Shown piece by piece: positions 1 to 6,969 of a stretch of 10,175 nucleotides of DNA. The notes beneath the pieces are model-generated. The model was not told the DNA's origin. It did not search any database and saw nothing but the letters and a program-made list of their open reading frames with translations. The stretch is from Selenomonas sp. (GTDB taxonomy: Bacteria > Bacillota_C > Negativicutes > Selenomonadales > Selenomonadaceae), in assembly GCF_024693525.1 (NCBI RefSeq), contig NZ_JAILKR010000030.1, forward strand, positions 1 through 10,175, written 5' to 3'. The position numbers were made by a program, and so were the translations under genes. Position 1 is the first letter of the stretch, and every line of letters begins with the position of its first letter.

Positions 1-144
1 AAAATTGCTACCGTTCAAGCGAAGCGCGTTTTGCAACTTTTTCGATGCTTAATTAAAGATAAAAATTTCGTTTAGAAAAACATCTCCCGCGTAGTGTTGG
101 CACTGCCCCTAGCGGCGGCGAAGAGTTGCTTCGAATGAGACTTG

Positions 145-158
145 CAAACTGTAGTTTG
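145..158. promoter_or_regulatory. Inverted repeat CAAACT-GT-AGTTTG
   Basis: Perfect 6-bp arms flank a 2-base centre, 19 bases before a second dyad with the same 2-base spacing but a different sequence. It could be a protein-binding site, or a small stem if the leader is transcribed from further upstream. Only the symmetry is observed; the role is inferred. Confidence 0.35.
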
Positions 159-176
159 TTGAGAGAAAAGGGATTT

Positions 177-192
177 TATGACAAATGTCATA
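177..192. promoter_or_regulatory. 7-2-7 inverted repeat, candidate operator of the PTS operon
   Basis: TATGACA at 177-183 and TGTCATA at 186-192 are exact reverse complements separated by AA. It lies about 40 bases upstream of the best -35 candidate of the PTS operon, a position that suits an activator. NarL/FixJ-family response regulators are known to bind 7-2-7 inverted heptamers, and such a regulator is encoded at 4979-5650. That link is inference. Further TGACA/TGTCA half-sites occur at 211-215 and 311-315. Confidence 0.45.
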
Positions 193-229
193 CGAAACAA
201 TTGAAAGTAGTGACAGAGTTCAGCTGACT

Positions 230-255
230 TTGACCGTGTTTTCTATTATTATAAT
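230..255 (+). promoter_or_regulatory. Tentative promoter of the PTS operon
   Basis: A perfect TATAAT lies at 250-255, and TTGACC at 230-235 is the best -35 match. The spacer is only 14 bases, shorter than the usual 16-18, so this would be weak or activator-dependent. Transcription would begin near 262 and give a leader of about 80 bases. Confidence 0.35.
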
Positions 256-341
256 TACTGTCAGAAAAGTTATAAGTTTAGCGCTGTTGCCGCGATGGGG
301 ATTTTGTGGTGACAGCTGGTTGTCCGAAAGGGGTATGACAT

Positions 342-833
342 ATGGAAATCGCATTTTGCCGAATCGACGATCGTCTGATTCATGGACAGGTTGCTACGGT
401 CTGGACGAAAGTTACGGGCTGCAATCGAATCATGTGCTGCAGTGATGAAGTGGCACAGGACGCTATGCGCAAGAAACTCTTGCTGCAGGTAGCGCCGCCG
501 GGAATCAAGGCTTACGTTGTACCGGTTGAGAAAGCTTGCGAAGCTTACAAAAATCCGAAATACGACGCATTCAAGACGCTGTTCCTGTTCACGAAGCCGG
601 CCGATGTAGTCCGGGCTGTGAAGGGCGGTATCCCTTTCAAATCCGTTAATCTCGGTGGCATGACTTACAAAGATGGCGATACGCTGATTTCCAGTGCTGT
701 TGCCGTAAACCCGGATGATGTCAAAGCGCTGCTCGAACTTCAGGATATGGGCATCGAAGTGGAAATCCGCAAACTGGCAAATGAGCCGAAGGGGAACCTG
801 ATGGAAGCGCTCAAGGCAAAAGGCATGGCATAA
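342..833 (+). CDS. PTS mannose/fructose/sorbose-family IIB component
   Basis: This 163-residue cytoplasmic phosphocarrier passes phosphate from a IIA component to sugar crossing the IIC/IID channel. The N-terminus carries the diagnostic segment RIDDRLIHGQV, in which His14 is the expected phosphorylated residue. NLGGM, a conserved loop motif, occurs in the middle of the protein, and the length is normal for a stand-alone IIB of this family. The start at 342 follows GAAAGGGG at 326-333. It is first in an operon with IIC and IID. Unlike E. coli ManX it is not fused to IIA, and no family IIA is visible nearby, so the phosphate donor must be encoded elsewhere. Mannose, fructose, sorbose and amino-sugar members look alike, so the substrate cannot be read from the sequence. 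Confidence 0.95.
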   Translation: MEIAFCRIDDRLIHGQVATVWTKVTGCNRIMCCSDEVAQDAMRKKLLLQVAPPGIKAYVVPVEKACEAYKNPKYDAFKTLFLFTKPADVVRAVKGGIPFKSVNLGGMTYKDGDTLISSAVAVNPDDVKALLELQDMGIEVEIRKLANEPKGNLMEALKAKGMA

Positions 834-919
834 GCTGGAGCAATTATTCCGGATCTTGGAAAAGCTGAAATGATAAGCAATTAGGGAAGCAAAAGAAAAG
901 ATAGGGGTGTTTATACGTT
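834..919 (+). other. IIB-IIC intergenic spacer
   Basis: These 86 bases are long for a gap inside an operon. I see no clear hairpin or promoter, only the purine-rich ribosome binding site (ATAGGGGTG, 901-909) before the IIC start. A processing site is possible but not shown. Confidence 0.5.
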
Positions 920-1723
920 ATGACTACCATACAGTTTATTTTACTGATTGTTGTTGCAGCGGTAGCCGGCATGGGAAGCGTACTGGATGAGTGCCAGTTC
1001 CACCGCCCACTCGTTGCCTGCACGCTGGTTGGTCTCGTTCTTGGTGATATTACTACCGGTATTATTCTTGGCGGTACCCTTGAGATGCTGGCTCTGGGCT
1101 GGATGAACGTCGGTGCAGCTATGGCACCGGATGCAGCACTGGCATCGGTGGTTTCCGCAATCCTCGTCATTGTCGGCCATCAGAGTATCGGCGCTGGTAT
1201 CGCTCTGGCTGTACCACTGGCTGCTGCTGGTCAGGTTCTCACGATTTTCGTTCGTACCATTACCGTATTCTTCCAGCATCTGGCGGATAAATTTGCCTTG
1301 GAAGGCAATGCCTTCGGCATCGAGATGTGCCATGTCGGCGGTCTGCTGCTGCAGGGTATCCGCGTAGCAGTTCCGGCGGCTATCGTCGCTGCTGTTGCTG
1401 GTACGGACACGGTCAATGCTATGCTGGCTTCCATTCCGGAAGTCATCACCCGCGGCCTGCAGGTTTCCGGTGGCTTCATCGTCGTCGTCGGTTATGCGAT
1501 GGTCATCAACATGATGAATGCCAAAGCCCTCATGCCGTACTTCTTCCTCGGTTTCCTCATTGCCGTATTCACGAACGTCAACCTCATCGGCTTTGGTGCT
1601 ATCGGCCTCATCTGCGCTTATTTCCACATTCGTGGACTTCAGCGTGAACTGAATGCCGCAGCTGCTGGCAATACGGGCAGCGGTGATGGTCTTGACGACA
1701 TCGATGATTCGGAACTGATGTAA
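920..1723 (+). CDS. manY: PTS mannose/fructose/sorbose-family IIC membrane component
   Basis: A 267-residue polytopic inner-membrane protein that forms the sugar channel together with IID. It is recognised by the hydrophobic N-terminal helix (residues 4-20), then the conserved FHRPLVACTLVGLVLGD stretch at about 27-42, GGTLEMLALGWMNVGAAMAPD at about 51-71, and several further hydrophobic helices. The length matches ManY/SorA-type proteins. The C-terminus ends in an acidic, Gly/Asp-rich tail (about 250-267) likely to lie in the cytoplasm. The start is preceded by ATAGGGGTG. IID follows after only 15 bases, which implies co-translation. The symbol is family-level only; the substrate is unknown. 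Confidence 0.95.
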   Translation: MTTIQFILLIVVAAVAGMGSVLDECQFHRPLVACTLVGLVLGDITTGIILGGTLEMLALGWMNVGAAMAPDAALASVVSAILVIVGHQSIGAGIALAVPLAAAGQVLTIFVRTITVFFQHLADKFALEGNAFGIEMCHVGGLLLQGIRVAVPAAIVAAVAGTDTVNAMLASIPEVITRGLQVSGGFIVVVGYAMVINMMNAKALMPYFFLGFLIAVFTNVNLIGFGAIGLICAYFHIRGLQRELNAAAAGNTGSGDGLDDIDDSELM

Positions 1724-1738
1724 GGGGGAGGAAATGTC

Positions 1739-2563
1739 ATGGAAAAGAAACTTAGCAAAAGCGATCTCGTATCGATTTTTATCCGTTCGAACTTCCTGCT
1801 CGGCTCCTTCAACTTCGAGCGTATGCAGGCAATTGGCTTCTGCGTGTCGCTGATTCCGGCACTCAAAAAGCTCTACAAAGATAACCCGGAGGAGTATAAA
1901 CGCTCCCTCAAACGTCATCTCGAATTCTTCAACACGCAGCCCTTCCTGGCTACGCCAATCATGGGTATCATTGCTGCTATGGAGGAGAAGAAAGCCAATG
2001 GCGCTGAGATTGGTGAAGATACCCTATCCGGTGTCAAAGTCGGTCTTATTGGGCCGCTGGCCGGTGTCGGTGACCCGATTTTCTGGGGCACCCTTCGCCC
2101 GGTATTGGCCGCTCTCGGTGCTGGTATCGCGCTGACGGGCAGCATCGTGGGCCCGCTGATTTTCTTCGTAGCCTTCAACGTCATTCGTCTTCTCACCAAT
2201 TGGTACGGCGTAATGTACGGCTATGATAAAGGTACGGAACTCGTCAATGAGGTGGGCGGCAACCGCATGCGTTACCTCACGGAAGGTTCCTCCGTTCTTG
2301 GTCTGCTCGTCATGGGTGCTCTGGTTGCAAAATGGACCACCGTCAACATGCCGATGGTGCTGTCATCCTATACGAACAGCCAGGGAGAACAGGTTGTCAC
2401 GACGGTTCAGAGCTTGCTGGATTCGCTGATGCCTGGTATCGTACCGATGCTGATGACCTTTGCCTGCATGTGGCTCCTTAAAAAAGGCGTCAATCCGCTG
2501 GTCATCATCCTCGGCCTCTTCGCTCTCGGCATCGTGGGCTATGCCATTGGCCTCTTTGCATAA
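1739..2563 (+). CDS. manZ: PTS mannose/fructose/sorbose-family IID membrane component
   Basis: A 274-residue protein, the partner of IIC in the membrane channel and a subunit found only in the mannose PTS superfamily. Diagnostic segments are GSFNFERMQ at residues 22-30, LIPALKKLY at 38-46, NTQPFLATPIMGI at 65-77, and GPLAGVGDPIFWGTLRP at 105-121. The C-terminal third is hydrophobic and ends in a membrane helix, as in ManZ. A strong ribosome binding site (GGGGGAGG, 1724-1731) begins directly after the IIC stop codon. This is the last gene of the operon; a rho-independent terminator starts 38 bases after its stop. The symbol is family-level; the sugar is not determined. Confidence 0.95.
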   Translation: MEKKLSKSDLVSIFIRSNFLLGSFNFERMQAIGFCVSLIPALKKLYKDNPEEYKRSLKRHLEFFNTQPFLATPIMGIIAAMEEKKANGAEIGEDTLSGVKVGLIGPLAGVGDPIFWGTLRPVLAALGAGIALTGSIVGPLIFFVAFNVIRLLTNWYGVMYGYDKGTELVNEVGGNRMRYLTEGSSVLGLLVMGALVAKWTTVNMPMVLSSYTNSQGEQVVTTVQSLLDSLMPGIVPMLMTFACMWLLKKGVNPLVIILGLFALGIVGYAIGLFA

Positions 2564-2601
2564 ATCATCACATATTCCATTATGTAATACAATCCCAACA
2601 G

Positions 2602-2633
2602 AAAGAGCTTCGTTTTTGGGCGAAGCTCTTTTT
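2602..2633 (+). terminator. Rho-independent terminator of the PTS operon
   Basis: AAAGAGCTTCG (2602-2612) pairs perfectly with CGAAGCTCTTT (2621-2631) around an 8-base loop, and a run of T residues ends at 2633. It separates the PTS operon from the sensor operon. Confidence 0.9.
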
Positions 2634-2647
2634 GTATGGTTCATTTA

Positions 2648-2656
2648 TGTTATAAT
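2648..2656 (+). promoter_or_regulatory. Extended -10 promoter of the sensor operon
   Basis: TGTTATAAT gives a perfect extended -10 (TGn followed by TATAAT). No good -35 exists: the region 17-18 bases upstream is the T-run of the preceding terminator. Transcription would start near 2663, leaving a leader of only about 23 bases with the ribosome binding site AAGGAG at 2669-2674. Confidence 0.6.
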
Positions 2657-2685
2657 TGGAATCAAATGAAGGAGAAAGGCGGAGT

Positions 2686-3657
2686 ATGATGGACCTGCGG
2701 GAAAAGTATTTCTGGGCGCTGGTGGGAGCCATGAGTGTGGGGCTGTTCCTGCTTAGTCTGCTGCACATGGCTCAGGGGGATTTGTCCGTGCGGCAGAATG
2801 AGCAGCGGCGGAAGCTGGGGGCCGTTTATATGACCTTGAACAACCCCTTTTATGAAGTGGTGGATGAAGAAATTCGCACGGTGGTGGAGAACCACGGTGA
2901 CGTGTTGATATCCCGGGATCCGGCTCTGTCGGTGGACCGTCAGCGGGAAGAAATCAAGGAACTCATTGACGAAGGCGTCGAGGTCATCTTCATCAATCCC
3001 GTGGACTGGCAGCGGATCGAGCCGGCGTTGGAAGAAGCCTATGCCGCCCATGTGCCGGTTATCGCCATCGACACCAGTGTGCAGGATGAGAAATACGTGG
3101 CCTGTACCGTCATGTCCGACAATTATATGGCCGGGGTTCAATGCGCGCAGCATGTCATTGCCAATAACCCTGGTGGACAGATTGCCCTGCTCAAGCACAC
3201 CGAGGCCCATTCTTCGGTGGACCGCATTAGGGGCTTTCGGGATACGATAGCCAATTATCCGGCCTTTACTATCGTCGATGAAGAGGAGTGCTTGGGACAG
3301 CTGGAAAATGCCATGCCGGCCATGGAACGGATATTGGCCCGTCATCCGCAGGTATCCATTGTCATGGCGTTAAATGACCCTGCCGCCATGGGGGTACTGG
3401 CCGCTCTCCAGAACGCCAATCGCATTGGCACGGTGAAGGTTTACGGCGTTGATGGGGTTCCGGAGACCAAGGAAATGATTTTGCAGGGGCACATGACCGC
3501 CACGGCGGAGCAGTCGCCACGGCAGATTGGCAAACAGGCGGCAGAGCAGGCCTATCGGCTGTTGGCGGGGGAAAGTGTTCCCCGCGTTATCCAGCTGCCA
3601 ACCCAACTCTTGACCCGTGACATTTTGCTAAATGGCGGCAAGGAGGGCTGGAACTGA
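2686..3657 (+). CDS. Membrane-anchored periplasmic sugar-binding protein, RbsB-like (type 1 fold)
   Basis: A 323-residue protein of the ribose/galactose-binding type. Residues 9-28 form one hydrophobic helix after a charged start. There is no lipobox cysteine and no good signal-peptidase site, so it is probably tethered to the membrane with the binding domain outside. Type 1 fold landmarks are LNNPFYEVVDEEI (51-63), VIFINPVDW (100-108), VPVIAIDT (123-130), SDNYMAG (144-150), VDRIRGF (178-184), a later NDPAAMGVLAAL and a YGVDGVPE near the C-terminus. ATG 2686 is preferred: AAGGAG lies 11 bases upstream. An upstream in-frame TTG at 2657 overlaps the -10 box. It is followed by a kinase gene with 1-base overlap and has no ABC permease partner, so a sensory role is inferred, as in XylFII-LytS systems. 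Confidence 0.88.
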   Translation: MMDLREKYFWALVGAMSVGLFLLSLLHMAQGDLSVRQNEQRRKLGAVYMTLNNPFYEVVDEEIRTVVENHGDVLISRDPALSVDRQREEIKELIDEGVEVIFINPVDWQRIEPALEEAYAAHVPVIAIDTSVQDEKYVACTVMSDNYMAGVQCAQHVIANNPGGQIALLKHTEAHSSVDRIRGFRDTIANYPAFTIVDEEECLGQLENAMPAMERILARHPQVSIVMALNDPAAMGVLAALQNANRIGTVKVYGVDGVPETKEMILQGHMTATAEQSPRQIGKQAAEQAYRLLAGESVPRVIQLPTQLLTRDILLNGGKEGWN

Positions 3658-4982
3658 TGAACATGGATTTTGAAGTCGTAAAGGAGCGGGCGCGGATTGT
3701 CAGCCTTTACCGCTTGCTCAGCATCTACAATGGCATAGTGGTCTTTCTCATGGCGGGATTCATGAGCATTACCCAGGAAAAAATCATCAAAAGCATGTCG
3801 GCCCGGTCCTTTTTGGAAACCCTGCCCATTGTGCCCATGCCAGCGGGGGAATGCTTTGCCCTGTCGATGGGGTCCTTTTTGGTACTGGTGGGGCTCGGTC
3901 ATCTTTATCGGCGGGATACCTTAACCGATATGATGCGCTATTTGGTGTTTCTCGCCGAGATTTCTGCCTGCCTGCTCGTGATGCGCAGTCTTAACCTCGC
4001 CTATGACGGCGTGGTGCTGCTGGTGGTGGCGGATCTCATGCACCGGTATCAGGGCAAAAACCAGAGCTGGCTCTTGGTGGGAGCCATGTTTGGCCTGTAT
4101 TTTATCGCCAACTACAATATGGCGGTTTTCCAGGGGCACGTTGCCCCTTTTGATGCCTATGTTTCCTATTACAAATCCTCGGTTCAGGCCATTCTCGTGG
4201 CGGTGAAAAATGGCTTCGTGTCGGTAAATATCATTCTGTTTGTCCTGTATCTGGTGCTTCTCGTGCAGAGCAAACACCAGGAAAAAGAACGCATCGCCAG
4301 CTTGAACAAGCAGCTCGGCGATGCCAATAAACGCCTGCGGGCCTATGCCATTGAGGCAGAACGCATGGCGGAGACCCGCGAGCGCAACCGCCTGGCCAGG
4401 GAGATACACGATACCCTGGGCCACGCGCTGACTGGTATTGCGGCGGGGCTGGACGCCTGCATCATCTTGGTGGATGCCGCGCCGGAGGGCGCCAAAAAAC
4501 AGCTGGCGAAAATCCGCGAGACGGCCCGGCGGGGGATTGTGGATGTACGGCGCTCGGTAAAGAAGCTGCGGCCTGATGATTTGGAGAAGCTTCCCCTTCG
4601 GCACGCTATTGCCCGCATGGTGGCAGAATTTGCCGAGTCTTCCAATATGAAAATCAAGGTGGTGGCCTTGGGCTGGCCGGACAATCTGCGCGAAGATGAG
4701 GAAGAAGTTATCTACCGCGTGGTACAGGAGGGCATTACCAATGCCAACCAGCACGGGCACGCCACCGAAGCAATCGTCACCATTGGTACGGAACCGGGAC
4801 GCAATTACATCATTATCGCCGACAATGGCATCGGCTGCAGTGAAGTGGATCCGGGCTTTGGCCTGCGCCATATGAAAGAACGGCTGGGGCTGCTCCACGG
4901 GCGGCTCCGGTATTGGAGTGACAATGGTTTTACCTTGGAAGCAACGATTCCCGCTGGGAACAAACAGGAGGATGACAAATGA
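3657..4982 (+). CDS. Sensor histidine kinase, HisKA_3 (NarX/DesK/LiaS) type
   Basis: A 441-residue inner-membrane kinase. About six hydrophobic helices fill residues 20-203, with no large extracytoplasmic domain, only loops of roughly 30 residues (38-66 and 157-176). A short coiled segment (about 205-240) leads to the HisKA_3 H-box, where His251 in LAREIHDTLGH is the autophosphorylation site. The ATPase domain shows an N-box (VVQEGITNANQHGHA, 355-369), G1 DNGIG (389-393) and G2 GFGLRHMKERL (400-410). The start overlaps the preceding stop by one base, with AGGAGG at 3641-3646. Lacking a sensory domain of its own, it probably reads ligand state from the anchored binding proteins encoded on either side of the kinase-regulator pair. 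It should phosphorylate the next gene product. Confidence 0.95.
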   Translation: MNMDFEVVKERARIVSLYRLLSIYNGIVVFLMAGFMSITQEKIIKSMSARSFLETLPIVPMPAGECFALSMGSFLVLVGLGHLYRRDTLTDMMRYLVFLAEISACLLVMRSLNLAYDGVVLLVVADLMHRYQGKNQSWLLVGAMFGLYFIANYNMAVFQGHVAPFDAYVSYYKSSVQAILVAVKNGFVSVNIILFVLYLVLLVQSKHQEKERIASLNKQLGDANKRLRAYAIEAERMAETRERNRLAREIHDTLGHALTGIAAGLDACIILVDAAPEGAKKQLAKIRETARRGIVDVRRSVKKLRPDDLEKLPLRHAIARMVAEFAESSNMKIKVVALGWPDNLREDEEEVIYRVVQEGITNANQHGHATEAIVTIGTEPGRNYIIIADNGIGCSEVDPGFGLRHMKERLGLLHGRLRYWSDNGFTLEATIPAGNKQEDDK

Positions 4983-5650
4983 TAAATGTGATGATTGCCG
5001 ATGACCAGGACCTCATCCGGGAGAGTCTCAAAATCGTCCTAGACCAGAATGTGGATATGAAGGTCATCGGTTTGGCGGAAAATGGCCGGCAGCTGATGGA
5101 CATGCTAAAGGAACGCCAGCCGGATGTCATTTTGATGGATGTCCGCATGCCGGAAATCGACGGCGTTAAGGCGACAAAACTCGTCAAGGAACTCTACCCC
5201 CAAGTGAAAATCGTGATTCTGACCACCTTTGACGATGATGAATATGTGTTTAATGCCCTGAAATATGGTGCCAGCGGCTATCTGCTCAAAGGCGTATCGG
5301 TGCCGGACCTCACCAATGCCATTCGCACGGTGGTCAGCGGCGGCGCCATGATTAACCCCGGCGTAGTGGCCAAGGTGGTCAAACTCTTTAACCAAATGGC
5401 CCAGAATAATCTGGCGGTAGAGGCTGAGCCAATCGGTGGGGAAAATCTCACCCGAACCGAGCGCAATATTGCCCATCTGGTGGGACATGGTCTCTCCAAT
5501 AAAGAAATTGCCGAACGGCTCAGCTTGTCGGAGGGAACGGTGCGCAACGGCCTATCCAACGCCCTGTCCAAACTGGACCTTCGCGACCGTACCCAGCTGG
5601 CAATCTGGGCGGTGCAGACCGGGCTGGCGGCGGCTGAGGTGGACTGCTGA
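4979..5650 (+). CDS. Response regulator, NarL/FixJ family
   Basis: A 223-residue two-component transcription factor. The receiver domain (about 1-120) has the acidic pair Asp8-Asp9, phospho-acceptor Asp54 in ILMDVRMP, Thr82/Thr83 in VILTTFDDD, and Lys104 in GYLLK. After a linker, a LuxR-type helix-turn-helix (about 157-213) contains GLSNKEIAERLSLSEGTVRN and ends in KLDLRDRTQLAIWA. One oddity is Gly191 where many relatives have His after TVRN. Translation is coupled to the kinase by a 4-base ATGA overlap, with AGGAGG at 4966-4971. The regulated genes are unknown. Its own operon and the adjacent PTS operon are natural candidates, and the latter has a 7-2-7 dyad upstream. Confidence 0.95.
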   Translation: MINVMIADDQDLIRESLKIVLDQNVDMKVIGLAENGRQLMDMLKERQPDVILMDVRMPEIDGVKATKLVKELYPQVKIVILTTFDDDEYVFNALKYGASGYLLKGVSVPDLTNAIRTVVSGGAMINPGVVAKVVKLFNQMAQNNLAVEAEPIGGENLTRTERNIAHLVGHGLSNKEIAERLSLSEGTVRNGLSNALSKLDLRDRTQLAIWAVQTGLAAAEVDC

Positions 5651-6957
5651 TGAAGGGAGATATTAAGCGCCAGCTCATCCTGGTCCTGTTGGCGGTATTT
5701 TTGATTGTCAGTGTGCTGATATATCAGAAGCAGGAGCCCGATGTACTGAAGGTGGGGGTCTTTTCCGGCAGCAACTGGGGCGTGCCGGATGGGGATTCCT
5801 ATGCGGTAATCGACGAAGTCATCAAAACCTTTGAACAGGAACATCCCGGGGTTCGGGTGACCTATGTCAGCGGCATCAAGAAGGAAGACTATTCGGAGTG
5901 GCTGGCAGAAAAAATGCTGGCGGGAGAGGCTCCCGATGTATTTATCGTTCCCGGCGAAGATTTCAATATGTATGCCTCGATGGGAGCCTTGCAGGATTTG
6001 ACAAATTACGGCGACCAGGACAAGGACTTTTCCTGGTCGGCCTATTATCCGGCGGCGCTTAACTACGGCCGTTATGATGAGCGGGTGTATGGCCTGCCGG
6101 TGGCCAGTGTGCCGACGCTGATGTTTGTAAACAAGACCTTGCTGGCCCAGGAAGGGATTGGGCTTCCGAAAAACGATTGGACCTGGCAGGACTTTCTGGA
6201 AATCTGCCGCCGGGTGACCAAGGATAAAGATGGAGATGGCGTTTTGGATCAGTTCGGCGTCTATGACTACGATTGGAAACTGGCGGCAGTTTCCAATGGG
6301 GTGACGATGTTCCGTGAGGATGGGCGCGCTTCCTACTTTGCGGACCACCGCATGGAGGAGGCCCTGCAGTTCATGATAAAACTTCACGATGCCCAGCGGG
6401 GCCGTGAAGTTACTGCCAAGGATTTCGACATGGGGCGGGTGGCCTTCCGGCCCTTCACCTTTGCCGAATATCGCACCTATAAACCCTATCCTTGGCGCAT
6501 CAAGAAATACAGCTCCTTCGAGTGGGACTGCATCAAGCTGCCTGCGGGGCCCTCTGGCGATAACGTATCCAATCTGCAGACGATGCTGGTGGGAGTCAGT
6601 GCCAATTCCAGTCACAAGGAACTGGCTTGGCAGCTCTTGAAGGATATCTGTTATCGGCCGGAGATTCAGCAGATGATGCTGACTAAGACCCAGGGGCTGC
6701 CGGCCCGCCGGGATGTGGTGGAATCAAAGGAATCCCAGGAACTCTTTGCCGCCAATGCTCCCGGTTGCGAGGAAATGGACTTGCGGGTGGTAAGTGAAGT
6801 CATGGACAAGGCGGTTATGCGGCCAAAGTTCAAGGGCTATGACGAGGCCATGCTCATGGCGGATACAGAAATACAGAAAATCATTGAGGGCATCGTTCCC
6901 TTCAACAATGCCCTCAATAAGTTACAGAAGGAAATCAATGCGTATTTGCAGCAGTGA
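5650..6957 (+). CDS. Membrane-anchored extracellular solute-binding protein, family 1 (MalE/UgpB type)
   Basis: A 435-residue protein. An N-terminal hydrophobic helix (7-25) follows Lys/Arg residues. No lipobox cysteine is present, so it looks like an uncleaved anchor, unlike the lipoprotein form usual for this family in Gram-positive relatives. Family features are FEQEHPGVRV (61-70), APDVFIVPG (94-102), VYGLPVASVPTLMFVNK (146-162), DWTWQDF (176-182), a DKDGDGVLDQFG segment that resembles a calcium-binding loop (192-203), and a helical C-terminus with KTQGLPARRDV. It overlaps the regulator stop by one base and has only a weak ribosome binding site (GAGGTGG), so translational coupling is likely. 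No permease or ATPase genes follow. It is inferred to be a second ligand receptor for the kinase, or an orphan binding protein for a distant oligosaccharide transporter. Confidence 0.9.
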   Translation: MKGDIKRQLILVLLAVFLIVSVLIYQKQEPDVLKVGVFSGSNWGVPDGDSYAVIDEVIKTFEQEHPGVRVTYVSGIKKEDYSEWLAEKMLAGEAPDVFIVPGEDFNMYASMGALQDLTNYGDQDKDFSWSAYYPAALNYGRYDERVYGLPVASVPTLMFVNKTLLAQEGIGLPKNDWTWQDFLEICRRVTKDKDGDGVLDQFGVYDYDWKLAAVSNGVTMFREDGRASYFADHRMEEALQFMIKLHDAQRGREVTAKDFDMGRVAFRPFTFAEYRTYKPYPWRIKKYSSFEWDCIKLPAGPSGDNVSNLQTMLVGVSANSSHKELAWQLLKDICYRPEIQQMMLTKTQGLPARRDVVESKESQELFAANAPGCEEMDLRVVSEVMDKAVMRPKFKGYDEAMLMADTEIQKIIEGIVPFNNALNKLQKEINAYLQQ

Positions 6958-6969
6958 AGGAGAATTTAT

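Larger units (their letters stand above)
1..341. other. Non-coding region upstream of the PTS operon
   Basis: I see no supportable gene here. The stretch contains weak hairpin potential at 91-106, a 5-bp stem at 119-133 (CGAAG/CTTCG), a 6-2-6 dyad at 145-158, a 7-2-7 dyad at 177-192, a TATAAT hexamer at 250-255, and the ribosome binding site of the IIB gene (GAAAGGGG, 326-333). It is probably the regulatory region and 5' leader of the PTS operon. The first 75 bases are open in frame 1 and could be the tail of an upstream gene, but the residues are not recognisable. Confidence 0.6.

Noticed and set aside
1..75. Frame-1 open stretch ending in TAG, possible tail of an upstream gene
   Set aside because: Only 24 codons are visible and the residues match no family I know.
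98..113. sigma-54-like promoter TGGCAC followed by a GC element, attractive because some mannose PTS operons are sigma-54 dependent
   Set aside because: The -24 half is perfect, but the -12 GC comes one base too late (GG to GC gap of 11, not 10) and lacks the TTGC context. Sigma-54 promoters seldom tolerate this.
178..204. Eight-codon reading frame (MTNVIRNN) after an AAAAGGG motif, possible leader peptide
   Set aside because: It coincides with the dyad, has no attenuator structure after it, and lies upstream of the likely transcription start.
2656..2685. Longer N-terminus for the RbsB-like protein from an upstream TTG
   Set aside because: The TTG overlaps the -10 box and has no ribosome binding site; ATG 2686 has AAGGAG upstream.
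5278..6615. Long minus-strand open frame of over 400 codons opposite the regulator and second binding protein
   Set aside because: The opposite strand encodes clear conserved families; the antisense product shows no recognisable domain and is a codon-bias shadow. The same applies to long antisense frames at 941-1918, 3921-4898 and the plus-strand frame at 8176-9018.
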